Shown here: one piece after another, positions 16,692 to 24,662 of the stretch
How the letters are laid out: each line of letters starts with the position of its first letter
Numbering within the stretch: the stretch's first letter is position 1
Assembly: GCA_018822805.1 (NCBI GenBank)
Contig: JAHJJU010000067.1
Location: forward strand, 1-34,121
Direction of reading: 5' to 3'
DNA: 34,121 bases
Origin: a bacterium
Lineage (GTDB): Bacteria > Campylobacterota > Campylobacteria > Campylobacterales > Sulfurovaceae
Program-made: the position numbers and the translations under genes
The notes under the pieces: model-generated
The model's input: only the letters and a program-made list of their open reading frames with translations
Told to the model about the DNA's origin: nothing
Databases searched by the model: none

Positions 16692-17584
16692 GGGTAAATC
16701 TCTTTATGAAACTCTTTCCAACGTTTATGTTGCCAAAACCATTGACTTGGCTTATTGCTAATGACCTCTTCTAAGACCTTCGCTTGTGCAATGGTCATTT
16801 TTTCTAAATCTTCCTCTTGATTTTCTGTTTTTAGACTTTTAATCGGAGAGTAAATTTTAACCACGTAATTCTCATAATCATCGGTAGAAATATAAGCAGG
16901 AATAAGGTCAATGCCAAATTTACGTGAGAGTATAGAGGCAATAGGGGTGTGGGTTACCTTATGGTTAAAAAAGTCCACATTGATTGACTGTGATAAGGGA
17001 AGATGTTGATCAACCAAGATACCAATGGTTTTCTTTTGTACAATGGCTTTTATACACCCTTTCATGGCTCCTTTTTTATAGACCATCTCTACATTAAATC
17101 TCTCACGGTTTTGAATGAGTATTTCATCCATCACTTTAGAGTCAAGTTCACGACCCACACCAACCAAAGTTAAGTCAAAATGAATAGCAATAGATTGTGA
17201 AAGTAGCTCCCAGTTTCCGTAATGCCCTGTGACAAATATGAACTGTTTACCTGCGTCTTGATACCCTCTAACAATCTCATCATTTTCAAAAGTTACATTT
17301 TTGATCACTTCTGATTTCTTCATTTTATCACGTTGAATAATACCAAAGGTGGTGTCTATAAGATTCATAAACGCATCCATACCGATACGTTTTTTCTCTT
17401 TTTCATTAAGGGTGTTATCAAAAGCCAAGTCAAGGTTGTTATGAATAATTTTCCGGTGTTTTTTACTCACCGTGTAGGCAAACCATGCCAAACCTCGTAT
17501 GAGTTTTATGGTTGTTTTACGTGACAGAAGAGAGAGCAATAAGCCAAATGATTTATAGAGTCCAAGGTAGAGATAATCACGCAT
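16688..17584 (-). CDS. lpxL: Lipid A biosynthesis (lauroyl) acyltransferase
   Basis: 298 residues of the LpxL/HtrB/WaaM family, which adds a secondary acyl chain to Kdo-lipid A at the inner membrane. An N-terminal hydrophobic helix is followed by TGHYGNWELLS, the catalytic HX4E motif. GILVDQHLP and WFWQHKRWK are further family blocks. I place the start at ATG 17584, giving an 8-nt overlap with waaC. A TTG one codon earlier is possible. The TAG stop is contributed by REP doublet 2. The gene lies in a two-gene operon with waaC, as in other Campylobacterota. Confidence 0.92.
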   Translation of the reverse strand: MRDYLYLGLYKSFGLLLSLLSRKTTIKLIRGLAWFAYTVSKKHRKIIHNNLDLAFDNTLNEKEKKRIGMDAFMNLIDTTFGIIQRDKMKKSEVIKNVTFENDEIVRGYQDAGKQFIFVTGHYGNWELLSQSIAIHFDLTLVGVGRELDSKVMDEILIQNRERFNVEMVYKKGAMKGCIKAIVQKKTIGILVDQHLPLSQSINVDFFNHKVTHTPIASILSRKFGIDLIPAYISTDDYENYVVKIYSPIKSLKTENQEEDLEKMTIAQAKVLEEVISNKPSQWFWQHKRWKEFHKEIYP

Positions 17585-18566
17585 CAAGAAGTTCCTTTGC
17601 TAGAGTAGAGATGGTTTCTGCTTTTATCTCTTGAATGGAAAAATCATTTTTATCTAATTTTAAAGGATTTACAATGCTGTCAGATTTAACGACTCTGTTT
17701 ATAGGAGTAATGTAGGTATTTCTATATTCAGGAGTGTTTCCAAAAATAGTGATAGAGGGAACATTTAAAGCCCATGCCATATGGGTAGGTCCTGTATCTC
17801 CACCTATGACCAGTTTTGCTGTTGCTACAACATATTTTAACTCATCTAAATTGAGTTTTGGACAAGCTGTAACATTCTTTAGCTCTTTTTCCAGATATAA
17901 CGCCACTTCATGTTCATAATCATTGGCCCAAATAACAAGGATAGACTCATTTAAATTTTGTGCAATTTCTAAAAAATGCTCTTTAGGATAAATTTTGTTT
18001 ATAATAGAGGCACCCACTACAAATAAAACATAATTATCAAGATGAATCGGTAAGGCTTGTGTCTCATTAAAGTAGAGAAATTTTTCTTTGTTTAAAATCT
18101 CTTCTTTGCTAATGTTAATGTTCAAAGGTTCAGAAAGTACTTTAACATTTCGTTCTATGGCATTTGCTTCATAGGGTATCTCTACCGTTTGATTATAAAA
18201 ATAAGAAGCAATCCCTTCACGAATCGACTCTTTGGAAAAACCTGCAATATTTTTACCCAACAGTTTGGCTGTAATGGCAGATTTTAAAAGTCCTTGAGCA
18301 TCAATGACCAAATCGTAGTTGTTTTTGGCATAGGTTTTTACTTTTTTTATTTCGCAAAAAAGAGCTATTTTGTCTTTTTTAATGGCTTTTAAATTAACGG
18401 GTAAAATGTTGTCAATATGAGGATTGTTCTCTAAAAGTTGTGCAAACCCTTGTTCAACTATCCAGTCTATTTGTAGGTTGGGTTGGGCTTGTTTGAGGTA
18501 TTGAAGTGCGACCATCGCATGGATAATGTCTCCCATAGCCGAGAGTTTTACAATGGCAACTTTCAT
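17577..18566 (-). CDS. waaC: LPS heptosyltransferase I
   Basis: A GT9-family transferase of 329 residues that adds the first L,D-heptose to Kdo on lipid A. KVAIVKLSAMGDIIHAMVAL is the classical WaaC N-terminus, VIDAQGLLKSA is the acceptor-side motif, and VIGGDTGPTHMAWALNVPSI is the ADP-heptose site. AAGGA lies just upstream of ATG 18566. It is divergent from hisH and overlaps lpxL by 8 nt. Identity is firm from motifs and from the lpxL neighbour. Confidence 0.94.
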   Translation of the reverse strand: MKVAIVKLSAMGDIIHAMVALQYLKQAQPNLQIDWIVEQGFAQLLENNPHIDNILPVNLKAIKKDKIALFCEIKKVKTYAKNNYDLVIDAQGLLKSAITAKLLGKNIAGFSKESIREGIASYFYNQTVEIPYEANAIERNVKVLSEPLNINISKEEILNKEKFLYFNETQALPIHLDNYVLFVVGASIINKIYPKEHFLEIAQNLNESILVIWANDYEHEVALYLEKELKNVTACPKLNLDELKYVVATAKLVIGGDTGPTHMAWALNVPSITIFGNTPEYRNTYITPINRVVKSDSIVNPLKLDKNDFSIQEIKAETISTLAKELLDA

Positions 18567-18682
18567 TCATATCCTTAGGTTTTTACGTAATTTTATCGAA
18601 AAACTCTAAAGAGAAGTAAAATTTTAGATAAGGGCTTTCAATTTAATTTGATATAATCACGATAAATTATAAGGAACACATC
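18567..18682. promoter_or_regulatory. Divergent promoter region, waaC / hisH
   Basis: A TG-extended -10 box (TGATATAAT, with TATAAT at 18652-18657) lies 26 nt before the hisH start on the plus strand. No good -35 is present, as is common in this phylum. AAGGA at 18671-18675 is the hisH ribosome binding site. The waaC promoter lies in the AT-rich left part, but no box stands out. Confidence 0.5.
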
Positions 18683-19312
18683 TTGATTGGTATCGTTGAT
18701 TACAACATGGGAAACCTTGCTTCTGTTATAAATGCATTTGAAAAAGTAGGGGCAGATATTGCTGTTGAGAGTGACCCTGAAAAACTACAAAATTATGATA
18801 AATTAATTTTACCAGGGGTCGGTGCTTTTGGTGATGCGATGGAACATTTAAAACAAAATGCTATGGATGAAGCCGTTAAGGCTTATGCCAAAACAGGTAA
18901 GCCACTACTTGGTATTTGTCTTGGAATGCAACTACTGTTTGAGAGTTCTGAAGAGTTTGGTTCGCATGAGGGTTTAGGATTAATCCCCGGAAAAGTAGTG
19001 GCCTTTGATGAGGGTAAATTTGACCATAAATTAAAAGTACCACACATGGGTTGGAACGAGATGTTTAAACAACCCGTAGGGGCAGAGCCAAGTCTCTGCC
19101 CTCTGTTTGAAGGGCTACACAATGAGTTCTACCTCTATTTTGTCCATTCATTCCACGTTGTTTGTGATGACAAATATGCCATAGGTAAAACCTATTACGG
19201 TTACGAGTTTGCATCGGCAGTCAACAAAGAAAACATCTACGGAATTCAACCCCACCCAGAAAAGAGCCATGAGAATGGTTTGAAGATTATAGAGAATTTT
19301 GTAAAACTGTAA
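18683..19312 (+). CDS. hisH: Imidazole glycerol phosphate synthase, glutamine amidotransferase subunit
   Basis: 209 residues. HisH releases ammonia from glutamine for HisF in histidine synthesis. DYNMGNLASV, LPGVGAFGDAM and LLGICLGMQLLF carry the class-I amidotransferase nucleophile C79. IQPHPEKS gives H191 and E193. The start is TTG at 18683 with AAGGA 7 nt before it. Residues 132-140 (VGAEPSLCP) are an insertion between MGWNEMF and LFEGL, encoded by a GTAG palindrome (19076-19102). HisH proteins normally have a short loop here. The TAA stop is part of another palindrome (19309-19330). The partner hisF is not in the window. Confidence 0.93.
   Translation: MIGIVDYNMGNLASVINAFEKVGADIAVESDPEKLQNYDKLILPGVGAFGDAMEHLKQNAMDEAVKAYAKTGKPLLGICLGMQLLFESSEEFGSHEGLGLIPGKVVAFDEGKFDHKLKVPHMGWNEMFKQPVGAEPSLCPLFEGLHNEFYLYFVHSFHVVCDDKYAIGKTYYGYEFASAVNKENIYGIQPHPEKSHENGLKIIENFVKL
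19076..19102 (+). repeat. In-frame GTAG-type REP inside hisH
   Basis: GTAGGGG-CAGAG-ccaagt-CTCTG-CCC: a GTAG foot plus hairpin, preceded by AACCC as in the copies downstream of leuA. It differs by one or two loop bases from 26309-26336 and 26492-26519. The reading frame stays open and encodes VGAEPSLCP. Confidence 0.85.
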
Positions 19313-19330
19313 GGTGCAATTTATTGCACC
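19309..19330 (+). repeat. Mini-palindrome at the end of hisH (GGTGC family, copy 3)
   Basis: GTAA followed by GGTGCAAT-tt-ATTGCACC, a perfect 8-bp stem. The TAA of the GTAA foot is the hisH stop codon. It has the same layout as 3416-3437 and lies directly before the AGGAG of the inserted ATPase gene. Confidence 0.65.
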
Positions 19331-19347
19331 AAAAAAGGAGAAACCAA

Positions 19348-20319
19348 ATGCAAGAAGATTTAAATAATAAGCATTTCATAAAAAATATAGAGATTAAAAA
19401 TTTTAAATGTTTTGAAGATTTTAAAGCCGAGGGCTTTGGTCGGGTGAATCTTATTGGTGGAAAGAATAATGTGGGGAAGACGGCTTTTATGGAGGCTGTA
19501 TGTATAAATGTTTCTTCTATAGCGACCTCAAATCTCTTATTTTCGTTAACGATGATTGAACGAAATAGAGATAGATTAAATATTACAGAAAATGAAGTGA
19601 ATATTATTAATCTATTGAGAGAATATAAATCTTTTGAAATCAAAGGTACTCATAAAGTCAATTATCACTTTAATGATAGCAGTATCAATAAAAGCCTCTT
19701 ATTAATCATAGATGAAAAAGAAGAAGAGATAAATTTTTCTGCCAAGATAGTTTTTAATAAAAATGAACATATTGTTTTTATTGATAACTCAGGATTTACA
19801 AATTATGAACTTAAAGAAGTTTATAGTGCTGTACAATTTCAGGATAAAGATAATGTGATTAATGATTATTTAAAAAAGTTTGATGAGAATATTTTACAAT
19901 TTAAAATGATTAATGATAAACCATATATTAAACAAAAAAAAGACAATGATTATTATGCATTAAATAAATTTGGAGATGGACTTAAACAATATATTTCTAT
20001 TATATCTTCTCTTTATGCTACTAAAAATAGTTTTCTATTTATTGACGAAATAGAAAACGGCATCCACTACACAAACCTAGACAAACTATGGGAAATCATC
20101 CTAACCATCTCAAAACAACAAAACGTTCAAGTCTTCGCCACTACGCATTCTAAAGAGTGTATAGAATCTTATGCGAGAGTGGCTAAGAAGTTAGAAGATA
20201 AAGAGATAAAATATATAAAAATGAGCCAATTAAAAGATGGTCAAATTATGGCTGGAGTTCGAGATTATGATATGCTTCAATATACAATGAGTGATGGGCA
20301 TGAGGTTCGAGGCGTATGA
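19348..20319 (+). CDS. AAA (AAA_15/OLD-like) ATPase of an ATPase/TOPRIM pair
   Basis: 323 residues from ATG 19348 (AGGAG at 19336-19340). IKNIEIKNFKCFEDF is the usual N-terminal strand of RecF/OLD-type ATPases. Walker A GGKNNVGKT is at 37-45, Walker B LFIDEIENG at about 230, and FATTHSKE at 263-270 is the D-loop/switch-His region. It overlaps the TOPRIM-like gene by 4 nt. This pairing resembles OLD nucleases and the ATPase half of defence systems such as PARIS. It interrupts the his genes (hisH before, hisA after). It is more AT-rich than its neighbours except for a C-rich patch at about 20041-20150. A defence role is inferred. Confidence 0.8.
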   Translation: MQEDLNNKHFIKNIEIKNFKCFEDFKAEGFGRVNLIGGKNNVGKTAFMEAVCINVSSIATSNLLFSLTMIERNRDRLNITENEVNIINLLREYKSFEIKGTHKVNYHFNDSSINKSLLLIIDEKEEEINFSAKIVFNKNEHIVFIDNSGFTNYELKEVYSAVQFQDKDNVINDYLKKFDENILQFKMINDKPYIKQKKDNDYYALNKFGDGLKQYISIISSLYATKNSFLFIDEIENGIHYTNLDKLWEIILTISKQQNVQVFATTHSKECIESYARVAKKLEDKEIKYIKMSQLKDGQIMAGVRDYDMLQYTMSDGHEVRGV

Positions 20320-20888
20320 TTGCCATATTACATGAGGGCAATGCTCAAAAAACAGCTGACAATAGATTAATAAAGCTTCTAATTGAAGATTTAAAGTTAG
20401 ATGAGAAAAAAGTAAGATTTTTTGGTTTGGGTTCTAAAAGTAATTTTTTTAAACAAGATATAGATGCTTATAAAGAACTACTAGTTGATATTCAAGAGGA
20501 AATTATTTCAAAAGTCTTATTTGTAGTGGATGCTGACTATGAAAAGAATGATAAAAATTATGGTGGATTTGAAAATACACTAAGAGAGATAATAAGTATT
20601 AGAAAAAAATTAAATCTCTATAAAATATCTGATTTGTATATCACTTGTGATTTTGATACAAAAAATGGCTATTTAGAATCGCTAATTTTATCTTCTATAC
20701 CAAAAGAGCAAAAAGAGTGTATAGAAACTTTTTTAGACTGTTCAGAGTTTAAGTCAAAAGAAAATGATAAAGCGATATTGAATCAAATATATAATAATGC
20801 TTATCCCAATGCACCCTATGATTTTTCAAGTGATAAATTTGATATTTTAAAACAAAAACTAAAAAATCTATTTAAAGGAACAGAATAA
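20316..20888 (+). CDS. TOPRIM-like protein (DUF3226/DUF4435-like) paired with the AAA ATPase
   Basis: 190 residues. ILHEGNAQKTADNRLI (E7) and LFVVDADYEKND (D72, D74) form the E...DxD pattern of TOPRIM domains, as in DUF3226 and related nuclease or effector subunits. The C-terminal part has DFDTKNGYLESLILSS and a Lys/Asn-rich tail. The start ATG sits in ATGA with the ATPase stop, so expression is coupled. The next gene (hisA) begins directly after its stop, with a ribosome binding site (AAAGGA) inside this gene's end. It is probably the effector or nuclease partner of the ATPase. Family name and activity need a profile search. Confidence 0.7.
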   Translation: MIAILHEGNAQKTADNRLIKLLIEDLKLDEKKVRFFGLGSKSNFFKQDIDAYKELLVDIQEEIISKVLFVVDADYEKNDKNYGGFENTLREIISIRKKLNLYKISDLYITCDFDTKNGYLESLILSSIPKEQKECIETFLDCSEFKSKENDKAILNQIYNNAYPNAPYDFSSDKFDILKQKLKNLFKGTE

Positions 20889-21602
20889 ATGACAATACTA
20901 CCAGCCATAGACCTAAAAGATGGTAAAGCTGTAAGATTAAGCAAAGGCTTAATGGATTCAGCCAAAATATACAGTGATGAGCCGTGGCAAGTGGCGAAAC
21001 GATTTGAAGAGTTGGGGAGCGAGTGGGTTCACTTGGTTGACCTTAACGGTGCGTTTGCAGGGAAACCTGAGAATTTGGAGCAGATTAAAAAGATTCGTGA
21101 GAATTGTAACTTGAAACTGGAGCTTGGTGGGGGAATTCGCGATGAAGAGACCATTAAGATGTATTTGGCGTTGGGAATTGATAGATTGATTTTAGGTTCA
21201 ATTGCTGTTAAAGATGCTCAGTTTGTAAAAGATATGGCAGCGAAATATCCTATCGTTGTAGGAATCGATGCGATTGATGGAATGGTAGCTGTTGAGGGTT
21301 GGGCAGAGACTTCAGACATGAAAGCAACCGATTTGGCACGTGAGTTTGCAGCCTGTGGTGTTGAGGCGATTATCTGTACCGATGTGGGTCGTGATGGTAT
21401 GATGACTGGGGTCAATATAGAGTTTACCAAAGCAATTCAAGAGGCTTCAGGTTTAGAGACCATTGCAAGTGGTGGACTAAAAGATATGCAGGATATTCAT
21501 GGACTTATTGAAGCAGGTATTGACGGAACGATTGTCGGAAAAGCTTTTTATGAGGGAACCCTTGATTTAGAAGAGGCATTTGGAGTGGCGAATGCAAAGT
21601 AA
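20889..21602 (+). CDS. hisA: ProFAR isomerase (1-(5-phosphoribosyl)-5-[(5-phosphoribosylamino)methylideneamino]imidazole-4-carboxamide isomerase)
   Basis: A beta/alpha-barrel enzyme of 237 residues in histidine synthesis. [18 protein letters not shown] carries the catalytic N-terminal Asp, LGGGIRDEE and ASGGLKD are the two phosphate-binding loops, and [12 protein letters not shown] contains the second catalytic Asp. AAAGGA lies at the end of the TOPRIM gene, so hisA probably still depends on the hisH transcript running through the inserted pair. It overlaps prmA by 11 nt. Confidence 0.95.
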   Translation: MTILPAIDLKDGKAVRLSKGLMDSAKIYSDEPWQVAKRFEELGSEWVHLVDLNGAFAGKPENLEQIKKIRENCNLKLELGGGIRDEETIKMYLALGIDRLILGSIAVKDAQFVKDMAAKYPIVVGIDAIDGMVAVEGWAETSDMKATDLAREFAACGVEAIICTDVGRDGMMTGVNIEFTKAIQEASGLETIASGGLKDMQDIHGLIEAGIDGTIVGKAFYEGTLDLEEAFGVANAK

Positions 21603-22413
21603 CTATTATGAATTAACGCTTACCCTTAAAGAGGATTTTGTTGATTTTATTGCTGACTTTGTTGCCAATATTGCAGGTGATGGCTTAGAAATAGGTCGAG
21701 GTAAAATTATTGTGCGTAGTGAGAATGACCTCTCTTATGTACAAGAAGCAGTAGCATCTTTGGTTGGGACACTGAATGGAAGTATTGGTATTACGTACAC
21801 GCACGAAGAGAAAGCGAATGTTGATTGGATTTCACAGTATCAAAACTCTATAGAGCCTATTGAAGCCGGAAGATTTTATATTTATCCAAGTTGGTATGAA
21901 GCTAAAGAGGGTAAAATCAACATCAAGATCGACCCGGCTTTGGCATTTGGTTCAGGTCATCATGCCACAACATTTTCATGTTTAGATGCGATTGGAACCT
22001 ACATAAAAGGTGATGAGCGTGTTTTAGATGTTGGGTGTGGTTCAGGAATTTTAGGTTTAGCTTGTAAAAAACTTGGTGCCTCCGTAGAGCTTTGTGATAC
22101 TGATCCTATTTCCGTGGACTCCTGTGAAGAGAACTTTGCATTGAACAATGAAGAATATGATGAACTTTGGGAAGGTTCAGCCAATCAAGCCCAAGGTGAA
22201 TACGATGTGGTAATCGCTAATATTATTGCTGATGTCTTAAAATTCATTGTCCATGATTTGAAACAAGCAACAAAAACTGAGGGTCTTTTAATACTTTCAG
22301 GCATTTTAGATAAAAAAGAAGAACAGGTTCAAGAAGCGTATAGTGATTTAGAGCTGATAGAACGAAAAGTAAAAGATGAGTGGGTAACCCTTATCTATAA
22401 AAATACAAAATAA
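21592..22413 (+). CDS. prmA: Ribosomal protein L11 methyltransferase
   Basis: 273 residues from ATG 21592 (GGAG 6 nt upstream, inside hisA). The SAM-binding core is [14 protein letters not shown], preceded by the PrmA signature [20 protein letters not shown] and followed by [13 protein letters not shown] (the catalytic-side loop). It methylates L11 of the ribosome. An upstream non-ATG start would add four residues inside hisA and is less likely. It is co-transcribed with hisA and ftsH, a gene order common in this phylum. Confidence 0.93.
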   Translation: MQSNYYELTLTLKEDFVDFIADFVANIAGDGLEIGRGKIIVRSENDLSYVQEAVASLVGTLNGSIGITYTHEEKANVDWISQYQNSIEPIEAGRFYIYPSWYEAKEGKINIKIDPALAFGSGHHATTFSCLDAIGTYIKGDERVLDVGCGSGILGLACKKLGASVELCDTDPISVDSCEENFALNNEEYDELWEGSANQAQGEYDVVIANIIADVLKFIVHDLKQATKTEGLLILSGILDKKEEQVQEAYSDLELIERKVKDEWVTLIYKNTK

Positions 22414-22454
22414 AAAACACAAAATACCAGTACAATAGGAAGAAACTGTAACAG

Positions 22455-24371
22455 ATGAATAATCAAAACAATAAAAAGAACGATAACAACAATAATAACT
22501 TTTTCAATGACAACCCCATGTTGGCTTTTGGAATTTTTGCATTGGCAATGATTATTATATTTAAATCATTGGTGAATGACGATGGACTGAACAACATTAT
22601 GGGTGATCAGAAAATTGCTAAGACAGAGAAAGTCAAATATTCTGATATTAAACAGTATATCAAAGATGACAAAGTTCAATCGGTAAAAATTACCTCTTCA
22701 ACCATTGAAGCGATTGATAAGAGTGGAAACATTAAATTTATAGCTCAAAATGTTCCGGCATTTGATGAGAAGTTAATTCCACTGATGGAAGAGAGAAACA
22801 TTACCTATGAAGGACGTATTGGTGAAGGCTTAATGGCTGAACTTATCGGTATGTTGTTGCCTATTTTTATTTTCTTTGGTATTTGGTTGTTTTTGGCTAA
22901 AAAGATGTCAAAAGGAATGGGTGGTATTTTAGGTGCAGGAAGAGCTGACAAGCTTATAAATTCTGAAAAACCAAATGTTAAGTTTGATGACGTTCAAGGA
23001 GTTCAAGAAGCCAAAGATGAAGTGGTTGAGATTGTTGACTTTTTGAAGTTTCCGGAGCGTTATATTGAATTGGGAGCAAAAATTCCAAAAGGTCTTCTAC
23101 TTGTAGGACCTCCGGGTACAGGTAAAACATTGTTAGCAAAAGCTGTGGCTGGTGAAGCGTCGGTTCCTTTCTTTTCTGTAAGTGGCTCAAGCTTTATAGA
23201 GATGTTTGTAGGGGTTGGAGCATCTCGTGTTCGTGACCTTTTTGAGCAAGCTAAAAAAGATGCTCCATCGATTATTTTTATTGATGAGATTGATGCTATC
23301 GGTAAATCTCGTGCTTCTGGTGGACAGATGGGTGGAAATGATGAGCGTGAACAGACACTCAATCAGCTTCTTGCAGAGATGGATGGTTTTGGTACCGATA
23401 CACCGGTTATTGTATTGGCTGCGACCAACCGACCGGAAACACTGGATGCTGCCTTACTTAGAGCAGGGCGTTTTGACCGACAAGTATTGGTAGATAAACC
23501 GGATTTTGATGGACGTTTAGCCATTTTAAAAGTACACTCTAAAGATGTTAAGTTATCAGAGAATGTTGACTTAGAAATTGTGGCAAAACAGACAGCAGGT
23601 TTGGCCGGTGCAGATTTAGCAAACATTATTAATGAAGCAGCACTTTTAGCCGGTCGTTTAAATAAAAAGGTCATTGAGCAGTCAGAGTTACTAGAAGCAA
23701 TTGAGCGTTCATTTGTAGGGCTTGAGAAGAAAAATAGAAAAGTATCTGAAGTTGAAAAACGTATTGTTGCTTATCATGAGAGTGGACACGCTTTAATGGC
23801 AGAGTTGACAAAAGGTGCCACACGGGTAACCAAAGTATCCATTATTCCAAGGGGTTTAGGTGCATTAGGATACACCTTACATTTACCGGACGAAGAAGAC
23901 AGATTTTTAAAACAAAAACATGAATTGATGGCAGAGATCGATGTATTTCTCGGTGGTCGTGCTGCAGAAGAGATTTTCATTGGTGAAATTTCGACGGGTG
24001 CCGGAAATGACCTTGACCGTGCAACAGCGATTTTAAAAGATATGATTACTGTTTATGGTATGAGTGATGTTGCCGGTCTAATGGTTCTATCAAGACGTCA
24101 AAGTTCATTCCTTGGTGGTGGACATATTTCAAATGACTTTAGTGAAAAAATGGCTCAAGATATTGATGCCAATATTAAAGCGACATTAACAGAGCGTTAT
24201 GAGTTTGTTAAGAAGACATTAAAAGAGTATGACGGTGCCATTGAAAAAATGGCTGAAGTTCTTTTAGATGTTGAAGTCATTGAAGGCTCGACGGTGCGTT
24301 CGATTATTGAAGAGTATGAAAAAGAGCAGGGTATGGAGTCACGATTGGCACATACAAAAAAAGAGGTTTAA
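22455..24371 (+). CDS. ftsH: ATP-dependent zinc metalloprotease FtsH
   Basis: 638 residues, normal length. The N-terminus is very Asn/Lys-rich, then TM1 (about 24-42), a periplasmic domain of about 80 residues, TM2 (about 130-147), the AAA domain with Walker A GPPGTGKT (near 218-225), Walker B IIFIDEID and the [22 protein letters not shown], and the M41 protease domain with HESGH. It degrades membrane and regulatory proteins, and in many bacteria LpxC, which would link it to LPS. AGGAAG lies upstream of the ATG. A REP follows 6 nt after the stop. Confidence 0.97.
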   Translation: MNNQNNKKNDNNNNNFFNDNPMLAFGIFALAMIIIFKSLVNDDGLNNIMGDQKIAKTEKVKYSDIKQYIKDDKVQSVKITSSTIEAIDKSGNIKFIAQNVPAFDEKLIPLMEERNITYEGRIGEGLMAELIGMLLPIFIFFGIWLFLAKKMSKGMGGILGAGRADKLINSEKPNVKFDDVQGVQEAKDEVVEIVDFLKFPERYIELGAKIPKGLLLVGPPGTGKTLLAKAVAGEASVPFFSVSGSSFIEMFVGVGASRVRDLFEQAKKDAPSIIFIDEIDAIGKSRASGGQMGGNDEREQTLNQLLAEMDGFGTDTPVIVLAATNRPETLDAALLRAGRFDRQVLVDKPDFDGRLAILKVHSKDVKLSENVDLEIVAKQTAGLAGADLANIINEAALLAGRLNKKVIEQSELLEAIERSFVGLEKKNRKVSEVEKRIVAYHESGHALMAELTKGATRVTKVSIIPRGLGALGYTLHLPDEEDRFLKQKHELMAEIDVFLGGRAAEEIFIGEISTGAGNDLDRATAILKDMITVYGMSDVAGLMVLSRRQSSFLGGGHISNDFSEKMAQDIDANIKATLTERYEFVKKTLKEYDGAIEKMAEVLLDVEVIEGSTVRSIIEEYEKEQGMESRLAHTKKEV

Positions 24372-24377
24372 AAACCT

Positions 24378-24404
24378 GTAGGGACAATGCCCTTGTGCTT
24401 GTCC
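24378..24404 (+). repeat. Single GTAG-type REP after ftsH
   Basis: GTAGGGACAA-tgcccttgtgc-TTGTCC: a single unit of the type found in doublets 1 and 2, preceded by AAACCT. It lies between ftsH and the leuA leader and has no inverted partner nearby. Confidence 0.8.
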
Positions 24405-24467
24405 TTATCTTATAAGAAACTTTAATAATCTTTGGTTATACTTTTAAAAAATAACAGGAGAGACAGC
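24405..24467 (+). promoter_or_regulatory. Probable leuL-leuA promoter and leader ribosome binding site
   Basis: TATACT at 24437-24442 is a plausible -10. No clear -35 is seen. AGGAG at 24456-24460 is a good ribosome binding site, 7 nt before the leader-peptide ATG at 24468. Confidence 0.5.
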
Positions 24468-24545
24468 ATGAAAACTATTCATACAACAATAACAAACTTC
24501 ACACAAGAACATACTCTTCTACTTCTACTTCTACTCTCATTCTAA
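24468..24545 (+). CDS. leuL: Leucine leader peptide of the leuA attenuator
   Basis: 25 codons, MKTIHTTITNFTQEHT then seven consecutive Leu and SF-stop. The Leu codons (24516-24536) are CTT, CTA, CTT, CTA, CTT, CTA, CTC, while the genes around it use mostly TTA. Such a run of regulatory codons in a short peptide directly before leuA is the hallmark of ribosome-mediated attenuation: ribosomes stall here when leucyl-tRNA is scarce. It has its own AGGAG and a proper start and stop. The peptide itself is not expected to have a function. Position and codons make the call strong, though it is based on sequence only. Confidence 0.88.
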   Translation: MKTIHTTITNFTQEHTLLLLLLLSF

Positions 24546-24617
24546 TATAAATCACACACAATTCCACTCCATTAGTTTCTAATAATCCGAACTAGGATAG
24601 AATTAGATAATTTTTTT
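24542..24617 (+). terminator. leuA attenuator with alternative pairings
   Basis: Four segments with interchangeable complementarity: 1 CTAAT (24542-24546, over the leader stop), 2 ATTAG (24571-24575), 3 TCTAAT plus ATCC (24578-24588), 4 GGAT plus ATTAGA (24595-24607). Segment 3:4 forms a 10-bp interrupted hairpin followed by a T7 tract (24611-24617), the shape of a Rho-independent terminator. Pairing 2:3 excludes 3:4, and 1:2 excludes 2:3, as in classical amino-acid attenuators. The 1:2 and 2:3 stems are only 5 bp, so energetics are uncertain. Confidence 0.7.
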
Positions 24618-24645
24618 ACGTACGATATGAAGCGTACGTTTTATT
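24618..24645 (+). terminator. Second hairpin before leuA
   Basis: ACGTACG (24618-24624) pairs with CGTACGT (24633-24639), a perfect 7-bp stem with an 8-nt loop, followed by TTTTATT. It lies directly after the T7 tract and 18 nt before the leuA ATG. It may be an additional terminator or a structure controlling leuA translation. Confidence 0.5.
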
Positions 24646-24662
24646 ACTATAAGGTAAAAATA

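Noticed and set aside
19348-20888. The AAA/TOPRIM pair considered as a complete mobile element with attachment sites
   Set aside because: No flanking direct repeats, integrase or tRNA are seen around it; only the hisH-terminal palindrome lies on the left side.
943-21602. Four same-strand gene overlaps of exactly 11 nt (943-953, 6177-6187, 9754-9764, 21592-21602)
   Set aside because: The overlaps have the form ATGnnnnnTAA or ATGnnnnnTAG, a common phase for coupled genes in compact genomes. Repetition of the same length is probably chance.
22978-23980. Long minus-strand open frames across ftsH
   Set aside because: They are shadows of the strongly conserved ftsH frame on the other strand, without ribosome binding sites or family motifs.
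24627-24662. Upstream extension of leuA (12 codons)
   Set aside because: It would start inside the hairpin after the attenuator. The ATG at 24663 has its own TAAGG and begins the conserved LeuA sequence.
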